Below, one piece after another: positions 1-15,974 of a DNA stretch of 64,000 nucleotides. The translations under genes and the position numbers were made by a program. The notes beneath the pieces are model-generated. The model was not told the DNA's origin and made no database searches. It was given only the letters and a program-made list of their open reading frames with translations. The stretch is from Volvox africanus (lineage: Eukaryota; Chlorophyta; Chlorophyceae; Chlamydomonadales; Volvocaceae), in assembly GCA_030268105.1 (NCBI GenBank), contig BSDZ01000080.1, positions 248,001-312,000 of the forward strand, given 5' to 3'. Within the stretch, counting starts at the first letter, position 1, and the number at the start of each line of letters is the position of its first letter.

Positions 1-1260
1 ACATCGTGATCTGGATGAAGGACACCGCACAATCACATTCACAATCACGACCACACACATGCGCTGGTAGGTGAGCGTTCTGTCCTACAATATGATGGCG
101 TAAGATGTACGCAAATTGTTCGATAAGTGCACACACAGACACACGAACAGATGCGGAGGTGCGGTGCACTTCCGGCCCGTCCGCCAACTGCACTGGTCTT
201 CCGTCGCCGCGGCATTGTGAAGATGTACCCCGTATGAGGGCGCGCCTGTGGGAATTCCCACAGCGTGCCCAAAACACACACACACACACTCGTGTATATA
301 TATACAAGCATATATATGTATATATATCTACACGTATGATGAGTGCATCAAACAACCGCAGCGGTGATTCCACGGCGGTGGTTACTCCTCTTCCCGCCCC
401 TCCTCCCGCGCTGTATTTAACGCTATACTCTACGGCAGTACCATAAACTGAACTGCGGAACCTACATGGCTGTAGCAACCGCACGTAACCACTGGGATGG
501 GTTCGTTGGAGGTTAGGGATTGGTTCGTTGCTCTGGAATTAGTGCCTAAGTCCTCAACCGGGCAGCTATCTAAACCCCCTCTACGTCTAAAGCCCCAGGT
601 GCGTATACACACACACACACACGCATGTAGGAGATAGATCTACCGATATAGATAGATCCAAAAGCATCAAACCCGCGCCTCACTCCCGCGACTGAGCCAC
701 CGCCGTATTATAGCACGAGAACATTCACTGTCCGTACAGCAGCTAACCTAACCGACCAAGGAGCCAGAAATAACCATATAACGACGAACCAACACAATAT
801 AACATGATGTAACGACCTCTGCCCTTTCTCACCCCGAACGGACACACCTCAGCCCCTTTCGTAACAATGCACAACTGTTGACACGTCATGAAGGTGAGGC
901 TCGTGACGCTATCCATCCCCTTCCGAGTAAAAAAAGACAAAGGGGGGATTCGCGACCCTCTGCTCGCCCCTGTCATGGCTCACCGGTGGCGGGTGGCATG
1001 AGGTCTACTAGGAACTAGGTGAAGCGAATGTTGAAATGGACAAGTAACTAATACGTGTATATGTTTGTGTGATGATGTCTAATGTTAATGTCAATGTCTA
1101 GGCCTGCATTTCCTAACTCCGGCGGCCCCCGAGGGCTGCGTGATTGTGTCTAAATGGCTATGTCGTCCCCCTCGCCGGAAACAAACAGAGCATGTTGGTT
1201 TGGATCTGGCCTAGACCCATGTCACCTAGGTGGATGACCCAAACAAAAGAACTAAATCCT
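1..1260. other. intergenic, no gene supported
   Basis: No conserved motif or convincing exon was seen on either strand. The span holds simple repeats: a (CA)n run grading into (TA)n at about 275-330 and an (AC)n run at about 606-624. It should include the 3' flank of the kinase gene that ends at 1261 on the minus strand. Confidence 0.5.
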
Positions 1261-6666
<5,406 letters not shown>

Positions 6667-7605
6667 CTGAAGGTGAGGGCAATGTCAGCGCAGGGGCCAG
6701 AGCCAAACCGCAACCCCCGCCACCACTGCTTCGGCAGCCGACGCCGACGCCGAAGCCGCCAGCACTCGCGGCCATACGTACGGCCCGGGTCATCACCGCG
6801 AGCGAGCGAATGTTGCCACTGCCGGCACCACCATGGCTCCGCGAACCAGAACCTAACGTATACGGCAAAGGAAGTTGAGGATTTCTAAGAAGTTATCGGC
6901 ATTAGTGGCTCAGGAAACGACAGGGGGAACGCGCTTACGGCTTACACACGCACTCACCGCTCATCAAAACGATATCCTATATATCCTGACTAACTATCAG
7001 CTTAGAAGCCAGGGTTGTTGAAAGTTCTGAAAGTTCCCGACCTGGGAACACCACCTTATACATGTGTACCGCAAAGCCGTACACCTGACGTTACGATTCA
7101 GCGTGTCCTTGCTTCTTAAGACCCACCCCTTTCGCTGCTCGCGCCCCCATTGACTGCAGTCGCCAATCCGGGCTGCAATAGCATCAGCGGATAACCTCCT
7201 GTAGCGTTGGTGTTCCTGAGTACGACCTGATGCCCGGGACCTTTCCACACGGTGGTATTGACGGCGAAAGAGGCGATTTGGCAGCGGGGTATGGGTGTGC
7301 CTGAGGGGCAGTTGGGAGGAAGGGGAGTACGGCAAGTGTGCGACGGTAAAAAAACGCATGAAGGGGGTAAGTAAGCGGATGATGGTGATGGTGATTTAAA
7401 TTTGAAGCGTCCAGCCTGATTAAGTAATCAAACTATTTCGCTCTTTGTGAGGGCTAATTTGCCTTCCCAATAGTTGTTGTAACTCACTCTCCTTAGCACA
7501 CACAAACCGGACCAGCCCATATGCGCTCCTCGTCCTCCCAGAACTCAAACGCGAACGCATGGAAAAAATGAAAACCCCTGATGCAAATTGGGACCCTCAA
7601 GGACT
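6667..7605. other. possible upstream kinase exons or intergenic
   Basis: A Gly/Ser/Ala-rich open frame on the minus strand (6644-6868) could be part of the kinase N-terminus, but its phase does not join the exon starting at 6666. The rest, including an Arg-rich minus frame at 6997-7359, shows no motif I recognise. Confidence 0.3.
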
Positions 7606-8856
7606 TCAGCTGCATCCATGATCCCCCCCCATTCCCCCCGTCCCAAACACCTCACCCGCCGCTAGTATCGCACGGAGGGCAATGCAGCCCGTAGCCTGCT
7701 GAGGTTTCCAGATGGTCATTCGACGCTCCGCTGCCTGGCCGCTACCTGATGTGCTGACTCTCGGCTCAGGACCGCAAAGCATGCTTCCGCCGCCGCTAAT
7801 GCCACCGATGCAGCCGCCGTCACTGCTGCCGCTGCCACCCACCGACTGCCTCAGGCCCCAATAGCTCGACCGCAGCACTTCTAAGCGGCTGCAACGCGTT
7901 AACTGTTTATCGGCCGCCGCCGGCGCCAAGGACTGTAGCACTATGTCCTGCAGGTGTCATTATTCCACGAGCGACGGGCGAAGGGTCAGTGAGCCCTACC
8001 TTACGATTTAACACTTTGTTGTGTTGTTGGTTTGCGGCTGGTGGTTTCAAGACAGGAAGAAGGGGAATTACGCGCGCAGGTACCACCTTTGTCACGAATT
8101 GTATCCAGCTACAGGCTCTAAAGACCTGCTGGTATTGAAATACATAGGGTGGTGAGATGGAGATGGCTCACGAAAACGGTTGGCAATCTATCCAGTGCCC
8201 AGCTACTTCCTTTCCGTAGGATTTGCGGTTATTCCATTGTCCAACTGCAAGGAATACTTAGGCATTCACACAAAAAGACAATCCGAATGCAAGAGCATGG
8301 GACTTGGCTTATCTAGCTGATAAATGGGTTGGGAACCGGAACACCAGCCCCAGCATGGAAGGATGTCTGAATAGTCAGCACTTAAATCGATGGTATGATG
8401 ATCGTCAATTGGAAACTAGCTTGGGGGAGACCGCTGCAAGTTTGACCTTTATACATCACGAAAGGAGTATGAGCACAGACCGTTCCCAGCCATTACTGTG
8501 CAAATGGACAACCAATACAAGCGTCTGCGAAGGGAATTTTTATCAGTTATTGTAGGGCGTCAGGAGGAAATCCTTCAAAGTGCCATAGTTGTGGGTTCCG
8601 ACTTCTGCAAGGCCGCCTGCAGCACTTGTGTTGAGATTCTTAGCATACGAACCTTCAATGTCCGCCGGCCAAGAATGTCTGCCTTAACCGTATCAGGGAG
8701 ATTATGGCCTTCAGGTCGCCCTTCAGGTTGCAGCGAGTTGCTGCGCGATTCCACATCGCCGCGCCCAACCGAATTGCGCGAGGAGTCGGCATCCAGTCCT
8801 TGTAAGATGCTGCTTAAGGATTTGAGAAAGTAATTGGCTACCTGCCCCTCAAACAT
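7606..8856 (-). pseudogene. degenerate VPS13/chorein gene remnant
   Basis: VPS13 proteins are very long lipid-transfer proteins at membrane contact sites. The minus-strand frame 8856-8653 (68 codons) starts MFEG and keeps the family's N-terminal spacing: VANY, QGLD, GDVE, LQPE, NLPDTVKA, ILG, TLK. It then meets a possible donor (AAG|GTTCGT). Several normally hydrophobic positions are Ser, Arg or Gly, which suggests relaxed constraint. Less than 1 kb downstream, the frame 7941-7606 contains RRMTIWKPQQATGCIAL, resembling the W-[RK]-P...G..ALG motif of the far C-terminal part of VPS13. No room exists for the thousands of residues normally between them, so I read this as an internally deleted remnant. 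The N-terminal match is the stronger of the two. A living gene with undetected exons, or two unrelated fragments, cannot be excluded. Confidence 0.5.
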
Positions 8857-10311
8857 TCCTACAAGGTCACCACAGGAAAGAGAACCTGGAGTAATAGCTC
8901 CGTGAGCTCTCAGTTGCTGAACACATCGTTACGTGTTTGAGGGAAGCAGGAGCTTGCAGGAGTCATTATATAACTCTCCCCACTGTTCAGTTGGAATCTA
9001 TCAGTGTAATTACTGGGCGACCCACTATGCGTGTCAAGTCGGATTTCACCCAAAGCGCCGCTACAGCTTTTATCCTTGACCAAGACCAAATCGCCAGCTA
9101 AACATGAAATCAAGTAGATAAACATCAGTTATTCAGGATTCTATTTACGCCCCGTCCAAGCATTAAAATAGGCATAAAGTGGGCCTAATGGCGACGCCCG
9201 AAGCTCCGAAGCTTCACCGAACATTTCGTGTCACAGTCGCGGAATTGAGCAACTTTTGAGTATTATTATTTCCGCTGCAATTACACGCGAGTATCTTCTA
9301 GGACTCACTTGTTACCAGCCACTTGTCACTAGAATAACTCTCTTTACGTAGGACCGGGCGCAGATAATTTCGTTGACTCCGCAACGACGGCGACAATGTT
9401 CCATATCTCTTCTGTCTCGCTACGTTCACCTCATAATTCTCCTTAAATAACCCAATCCTTTGCATCTAAGATTAAGGCATCCTAGCCGGACATGAACTGC
9501 AACGAGTCGTGCCATGAATAGGGACACCAGGACGCTCCGAAAAAATGTAATAGCATCCTTCCATTTTGACTGATGATATGTATGGCAAAAATTCTTGCCA
9601 AATTACCAGAATCTTAAGCTCCCAAGTTGTTTCAGATGGCCAATATGGACTAGATAGCTAACGATGTAGGCGACCGGCCAAGGCAGCGCCGCGCAAATCT
9701 CCTAGTATACTCCCGGTTAACTTCCTGATTTAGTTTCTGGATTATCTCGCCTTAGGAACGTGCCCCTCAGGCATGTGCTTGCATCAGCAGCCCTTGCGTG
9801 AGGCAGGGCGTTAAGATGAACAATAAATTAACGTGGAATGTGGCTCCATGCCTCTGCATATGCCCCAATCGGCGCTATCTCACGTTCGACTTGGGCAGCC
9901 ATGGTTTCACGGAAAACAACAACTGACCTCGTCTCAGGGGACCTTACGTGCACGCTGCACTCATGCACAGACAACAAGTGCCGACGGGAGGTTCTAACGT
10001 TGTATTGGTTTCCCCACCTCTCCCAAGTGGGGTTGCCACCGATTTTTTCTGTTGATGAAGTACGCAAGGCAGCACCAACTGGAAAGGTGGACCACCTCGG
10101 GAACTAACAAGCACTGCATAGACGGGCACATGTGAAGCAGTACACAGATGGTCCGACTGGGCACAGGGGATCCCGCCAGGCGGAAAGGCATCAAGCCCCT
10201 GGTCTGGTTGCAGGCACTGTTAGGGTGAGCGGGCGAGGGCGGGGAATAGGCAGGCGCTCGGAAAACAATCAAACGCAGATAAGCACGCAAATCGCCCGGA
10301 AAGATGCGGAT
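8857..10311. other. intergenic, nothing recognised
   Basis: Moderately AT-rich DNA with only short, unconvincing frames on both strands (for example 8910-9125 minus and 9838-10107 plus). No conserved motif, RNA gene or long repeat was seen. Confidence 0.5.
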
Positions 10312-11884
10312 TCAGCTCAGCCGGGGGCACGGCCAACCGTCCCACCTGACGTACGGAAACGTGCCGGTGTACGGCGCCGGCCCATTGTCTAGGTTTCTTC
10401 TGGCGGGGACGGCCGTCTGTCGCGGGGCTGTCGTCGGCAATTGCAAGGGTTTGCACAGGGTTGGTACAGGATTGACAGCCACAGCGGAGGCGGGTGGCGG
10501 TGGCGGCGGCACAGTTCCGAACTTGTTCGTGGGACAGCACTTGTGTGGGGAGGTCGATTGGCCGATGGAGTAGGTGCAGCTGCCGTCGCCCTCGGGACAC
10601 AGCGCTGCCAAATTGGGGCAGGGGTCTCGGAGCGCAATGCAAATCTTGGAGCCTGTGGCGTTGTTGGTAGTCAGCTTGAGGGGGGGAAGCTTGAACAATG
10701 CCATATCACGTTCCGTTATGAAATCCTAGGTTAAGAGGAATGTTGAAAGAAATTTTGAAAGACACCACGATGGCCGACCTGTGTGTAGTACAATGACGAG
10801 CAGCACAACAAGCTCGTGGTTTGGCAAGCTGCGGCAACTCAGTCACTGAATGTCAAATATTTCCTCGACCAACCTTGCTCGAGGTTGGACGAGCGCCAAA
10901 GGCCAAAGCACACCGCCAAAGGAGGGATTTGGGAACATCTTGGCCATTGAAAGATGTATGGATAACTTGCGTAAAGAGCAGCTCTGTGCTTTCGACACTT
11001 CCTTTGGAACTGTCCACACGAGGAGGTCCCAAGACATCGTCCTGGCTTTGGCCGGCGCCCCCTAGTACCGTACATGGTACCAATCCCACATGGCCATACA
11101 ATCGACAATAATCAGGGCTCACTCTCTAACCATCATGATGAAACTACAAAAAGCCGAGTGCGCATCCAAGTCAGTACGCGTACATCATGCTCTGCGCTTG
11201 CTGCTTCTACCAAATAATGAACAAAATCAATACAACACACCATGCACTGCTTAAGCAGGACAAAGGGCTGCTACTGCAGTGGACACCACAGCAGCTAAGC
11301 AGCTCTCGTTTCCCCTATATTTTAACAAGGGGCACAAAGCCTAAACAGCCGCCTAAAACAATGGGCCCAGTATGCTGTTGCAGGGGCCGAAAATCCTTTC
11401 GCAGTTCAATGCAGATCTGCTTGGGTTGAGCAGCCACCTCGTCGGGCGAGTAGTTAAGTTTGGTAAGGCGGAACGTGCCCCCTTGGTCCCAGGTCACCTG
11501 AACGCAGGAACAGGGTGCATGCGAGAGGTCGCAGGCTATAGTACTGTAGCCAAGCAACGGCCCCGAATGCATCAGCCCACGACAGGATAGTTATGTCGTC
11601 ATAGGCGCATGTGCGGACACAACGTCAGCGTCCGACCCACATTCCGCAAAAGTATGGTTCATCAACCCTTTGACATGAGTTATACATCCCAGGATTGGGG
11701 CCCCACGCCTGCCACCTCTCCCTTCATATTCAGTTGATGGTTGCCGGTTGGAGAAGAACACCCCATACCCCGTACACAGGGACTCCCGAATCCCTCATAG
11801 GTTCTCTTGCCGTACCGGGTACGGCACCTTGTCGAGGAAGGCCCGCACGCTGCCCGGGCACGTGTCGTAGCTCCACTCGTCCAC
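10312..11884 (-). pseudogene. pherophorin-like gene, fragmentary
   Basis: Pherophorins are secreted Cys-rich, Pro-rod glycoproteins of the volvocine extracellular matrix. Three minus-strand pieces match the domain. The first, 11884-11816, reads VDEWSYDTCPGSVRAFLDKV and follows an AG. The second, from 11497 to about 11397, has TFRLTKLNY and QICIELRK, and its phase joins the first. The third, 10704-10312, has ATGSKICIALRDPC, LAALCPEGDGSC and KCCPTNKFG followed by PPPPPP, the typical end of a domain running into the proline rod. The second piece loses the expected Cys-rich end, and two in-frame stops (TGA TAG) sit directly before the first piece, where a further cysteine-bearing stretch might read through. 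The tail after the prolines ends within about 70 residues. A decayed two-domain gene is most likely; an intact gene with missed introns is possible. Confidence 0.5.
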
Positions 11885-12681
11885 CTATCATACAAACCCT
11901 GTAACGTTGGACGAGCAGCCTGAAGACGCGGAATCGGCACAAGGTGCACCCCTGTTCAATTGTTCACTGTTTCCTGCCACGATGGCGGGCACAATTAGGT
12001 ACCGTGGTCCTGCCTCCAAGGAGAAGCTGAAGTTGGAGGAGAAACCGGCTAAAGACGCAGAATAAGTCAGAAAGTTATAAAAGGTCTGCGGTAGTAACAA
12101 TAAGGCTCTCGATGTGGAAAGCTGCTTCTCCCGAGCCTTCCCCCCCGAGATGGTTACAGTGTATTACGTGCATCGATATCGCTGTCCTGTTCCGAACCAA
12201 CACCCGCACTGGCCTCCTCATATCCGATACGTCTTTCCGCATGCACTCTCGCCGCATCGTGAGCCGCCTTTTCCAAGGGCCACACCTAAGCCCCAAGCGG
12301 TGCAGCACACAAAAACACACCTCGTTCCGCAAGGAGGAGACTCACATACCAACGCTCCACATTCGCAACACGACTACTCCGCCATTTCCCCATCCGCCAA
12401 ATTATCCGCCACTCCCAATTATGCACCTGGCTTCCCCTCGTTTTCCCCTCCACTCCTAGAGCTAAAGTTCGACTTCCCAATCTCTAGCTGCACCTACACC
12501 TCCCCCCGCAGCTCCTAGCACACTGTAGCACAATGTTTCTGTTCAGCACTTTCTGCAGACCCTACCTCAACCTCGCCCCAAATCTCGGCCGCAGCCATCA
12601 CAGAACCAGCCGCTGCCACTCGTTATTCACCCTTCCACGCTGTCCGTCCATCCGCCGATACCCAGACCACACAGCCACGCC
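11885..12681. other. no supported gene; pyrimidine-rich tract
   Basis: This span could hold the missing 5' part of the pherophorin-like gene and the 3' flank of MTR3. The plus strand from about 12320 to 12680 is strongly C/T-rich. Short frames occur on both strands but none carries a recognisable motif. Confidence 0.45.
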
Positions 12682-14310
12682 TCATTTCGCAGGATCCTCC
12701 TCCCCTTCCACCGCCGCCAGTAAGGCCTCCCGCATTGCTGCCTTGAGCTGCCCGCATGCACCCAGAGCCAGCTCCAGCCCGTCACGCATCTCCGAGTCCG
12801 CCCAAAGCCCCCGGACGGTCAGGGACGTGACCTCGTTGGGCTCAGGCATCAAGGACACCAACAAACTGCCCTCCTCCGCCCCACTCTCCTCCAGGGAGGG
12901 GTCCAGCAGCAGCTGCCCAGCCTGCTTGCTCTGTAGACGGCCGGTAGAAGATGCAGGAAAAAGCGGTACCATGTAATGCGTACGGGGGGAGGGAGAAGGG
13001 AGTTCGGGTTTCTCGTGGCGAGAGGAGAAGGCATCCACATTGCCGGTTTTACGGTGGTCAGTCCCAACGAGTGAAAACATGATAGCACAGCACAGCACGG
13101 GCTCAGCACACCGTGACGGTCGTGGAGATGATTAATGGGGGCAGAGGCTGTCGTTCATGATGAGTGCTTTCCTGAAAGTGTGTAAAAAACACACAACACA
13201 GCGTACTTGGACTTGGCATGACATACAGTGGAGTGTGGCGCGCGCCTTCAACCCGCCACCCACCAATTGCACGGCGGGTACCAGGTCGTACAGCTCTACG
13301 CCCGCGTCTGCTAGGGCGACGGAAGCGGCCGTGATGAGTATGGGAAGGTCAGAGCCGCCGGCCTCCAGCACCATAGCTGAGACATCGAAAACAGCCTTGG
13401 GGAATTTCTCTAATTGTACGGAGGGCTCCAGGGCCTGCTGCATTGCTTGGGCGGCAGAGCTGTCTGATTGAGTCTGGCGAAAAAGGGCGAATGGTGATCC
13501 AGCGGAGTAAGAATGCGAATGCAGAAGAAAACGAAGGAAGATACAAACCCCTTAAAATGGCAAGGCAGGTGCTAAGCGGGAGATGGGATTAAGTCGTCAC
13601 AGCAACGGTTGAAGAAGTTGGCGACGGTAAAGAAAGGACCTTACCCCAACGGTCGGGCCTATGGCAGTAACCCTGGTGGTTACAGGTTAGGTAAGATCCC
13701 CAGAGCACAAACAAATGCCCCTCCATTGGGACAAAGTTGGAAAGCAAAAGGGACTTCGGGTTTTCAAAGACAGGTTTCTGAGCGCGGACATTGAAAAGTA
13801 GCTGTTACTGACCTGACCTGATTTCGCCAGTTTATGGGCTGAGAAAGACGTAAAGCGGACTTCGCAATTCACACGACCTCTGTCCGTGAAACCCAACTTG
13901 ACCTCACTTTGCCGTGGTCCGAACCTGTTGTGTGGTGAGGTTGAGGGACAGGGGGCGAGGTAATAGAATGGACACCATCAGCATCAGGGCTGTAAAATTC
14001 AAGCGTACGAGCAGCCGGCAGCTTTCGTCAACTAGGAACGAGCTGAATCTGTGTGAGACAGACATTCTTACACTCCAACCATGACTTTCGTTGTCCCAAA
14101 TTCGACATATGCTGAGCCTTTCGCTTGCGAAAGAACGCGGGTCTTGATAACTGCGATGACGAAGTCGAAAGGCGGCCAGACCGGAACATGATTTAACTTG
14201 GTGTGTGATAGAACATTTGTTAGCGCACCATGTTAATTGTGCTTACAAACTGTTCGGAACTCTTCGAGACCACGTCCGTCAGCGCGATTGCCTGACGTGC
14301 TAGTCTCCAT
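12682..14310 (-). CDS. MTR3: exosome complex subunit MTR3 (RNase PH fold)
   Basis: MTR3 (EXOSC6) is one of the RNase PH-like ring subunits of the RNA exosome, which degrades and trims RNA 3' ends. Five exons join in phase: 14310-14247, 14150-14072, 13924-13813, 13473-13264 and 12930-12682, giving 237 aa, a normal length for the family. Motifs in order are RADGRGLEEFR, KGSAYVEFGTTKV, VFGPRQSE, FTDRGRVNCEVRFTSFS, VLEAGGSDLPILITAAS, ALADAGVELYDLV and LLLDPSLEE, then a C-terminal helix. The combination LEAGGSDLP, DAGVELYDLV and LLDP points to MTR3 rather than RRP41 or RRP46. The ATG at 14310 begins a short acidic leader just before the family's conserved R-DGR. All introns have GT-AG ends and consistent phase. 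Confidence 0.9.
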
Positions 14311-15974
14311 TTGGCTCTGCCTTATGCCGAAATGTAACCCAAAATCCTTAAATTGTCTAATGCATCCAGTGATGTGATATGATTCACACTTGGATGGAAA
14401 GATACCTGGCAAACCGTTAACTCCGGTTGCAACAAAAGACAGGGAAAGGAATGCAGAGATCGTTTGTAACTATACGTGCTAATCCTTTTTAATGTCCTTC
14501 AGGGTAATCTGCTGGTTATTTGGCTGGATTCTGATATCCCTCATTCTGGGTGCCCCTATGGCATCTGGCCCAAGACCCTGATCGTTAACGGTTGTGGATT
14601 TCAGTTGGTGACCAAAATCCTGGATACCTAGTTGCCTACTAGTTATCTACCAGATCTCCTTAACTTGCATCTTCGTATGGGGTCGGCCAGCTGCGGATGT
14701 ATGGCTGCTGGATGGCTGGTATATATGCTGACAACAGGTGGTGAAGGACGGTGTATGCATTAGCCGCTTAGGAGGCCATGTAAACACAGACTGCAATAGC
14801 CCGTTACAATCCGCCACGAAGCACCACCGGGCTTAGGTACGCAGAAGGCATTCACCACACGCTCTTTTGACCGTGAGGGATCTACTCAATGGTGGGCAAT
14901 CGCTCACTCCAAAGGCGATGTGGGGCTCCTCTACCTACAACCACCATAGCTGCTGCTCATCAGAGACAGGGAAACTAGGGAGGTCAAAGGCCGGATGGGG
15001 CCGGTCCCCACGAAACTCCACTGGTACCCTATATGCTTTGAGACATCTGCACAACTGCTTCACCCAGGGCATCCTTACACCCAACTAACCCAGCTTCCTA
15101 ACACAACCTCGTATTATAGCCTGCATGTATTTGTATGCTTATTGATTTTAAAATGCGTAATTGACACTGCTGTTGCGGTTTGGCCGTCTCACCAGTTAAT
15201 GTCTTGTCCGGGGACTCGGACAAGGCGGGGATGATTTGCAAAGTTCACTGTGTCTGTATGCTGTATCGTACTGTGAGCGTTTTCCATCACAAACGTAACT
15301 ACGGTCTAGGAAATGGTTCAGAGACTTGTCACATGTAGGTGGCACTCGGCCACCGTCTCCGTCCCCAGGGAGAGTTGATACCTACATTAGGGCCGCGTTC
15401 CTATGATAAACTTGTCTTCTATTGCCATTATTGTTTGTTTTGCTCTTTTTTGACTTTTAAGAGGAACACCAAAAGAGAAAGCACTTCGAACCAGGGTTCG
15501 TGAAATGTTGTACAACAACATCTGCGTAGACCGCCAAAGCACGAAGCTATTTTCCCCATCCAACACTTACCACGGCACGAGGAAAAACTGCATCCTGCTG
15601 GAAGGATACTGTGCTCGTGCATTGGGCACTTAAAACCATAGTGTTTAATATTCGGAAAAAGGTTTCAAGCCCCAAAAATTGGGGACCTGCCCAGCTCTGC
15701 CCAACTGACCCTTATAGTTTTGCTGTATGCAATTTTAGCTCTACCAATAGACAACGGAAGCCATTCTTACAATCCACACACACCCCACCCTTGCAGTTCC
15801 TCTGACGACTTAGGGGCTCGATGATGGCTCGCTGGGGCATAGGGCCCATTATGTCAGGTGGGACGTATACATATAGGACCTCCTGTGTCGCTTGAGCCAG
15901 ATTGCATACGGTGTGCATCCCGCGCTGGGATCCAGACTAGATTAGGTTACAAGCGGCAAAGTCGCTTATTATCA
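14311..15974. other. intergenic between MTR3 and HISN2
   Basis: Both neighbours are on the minus strand, so this should contain the MTR3 promoter and the HISN2 3' end. A TGTAA on the minus strand (15951-15947), the usual volvocine poly(A) signal, lies 24 nt past the HISN2 stop. No further gene was recognised. Confidence 0.5.

Noticed and set aside
11982..12065. Short plus-strand ATG frame with a charged Lys/Glu-rich end
   Set aside because: Only 27 codons with no context; the opposite strand is equally open and may belong to the pherophorin-like gene.
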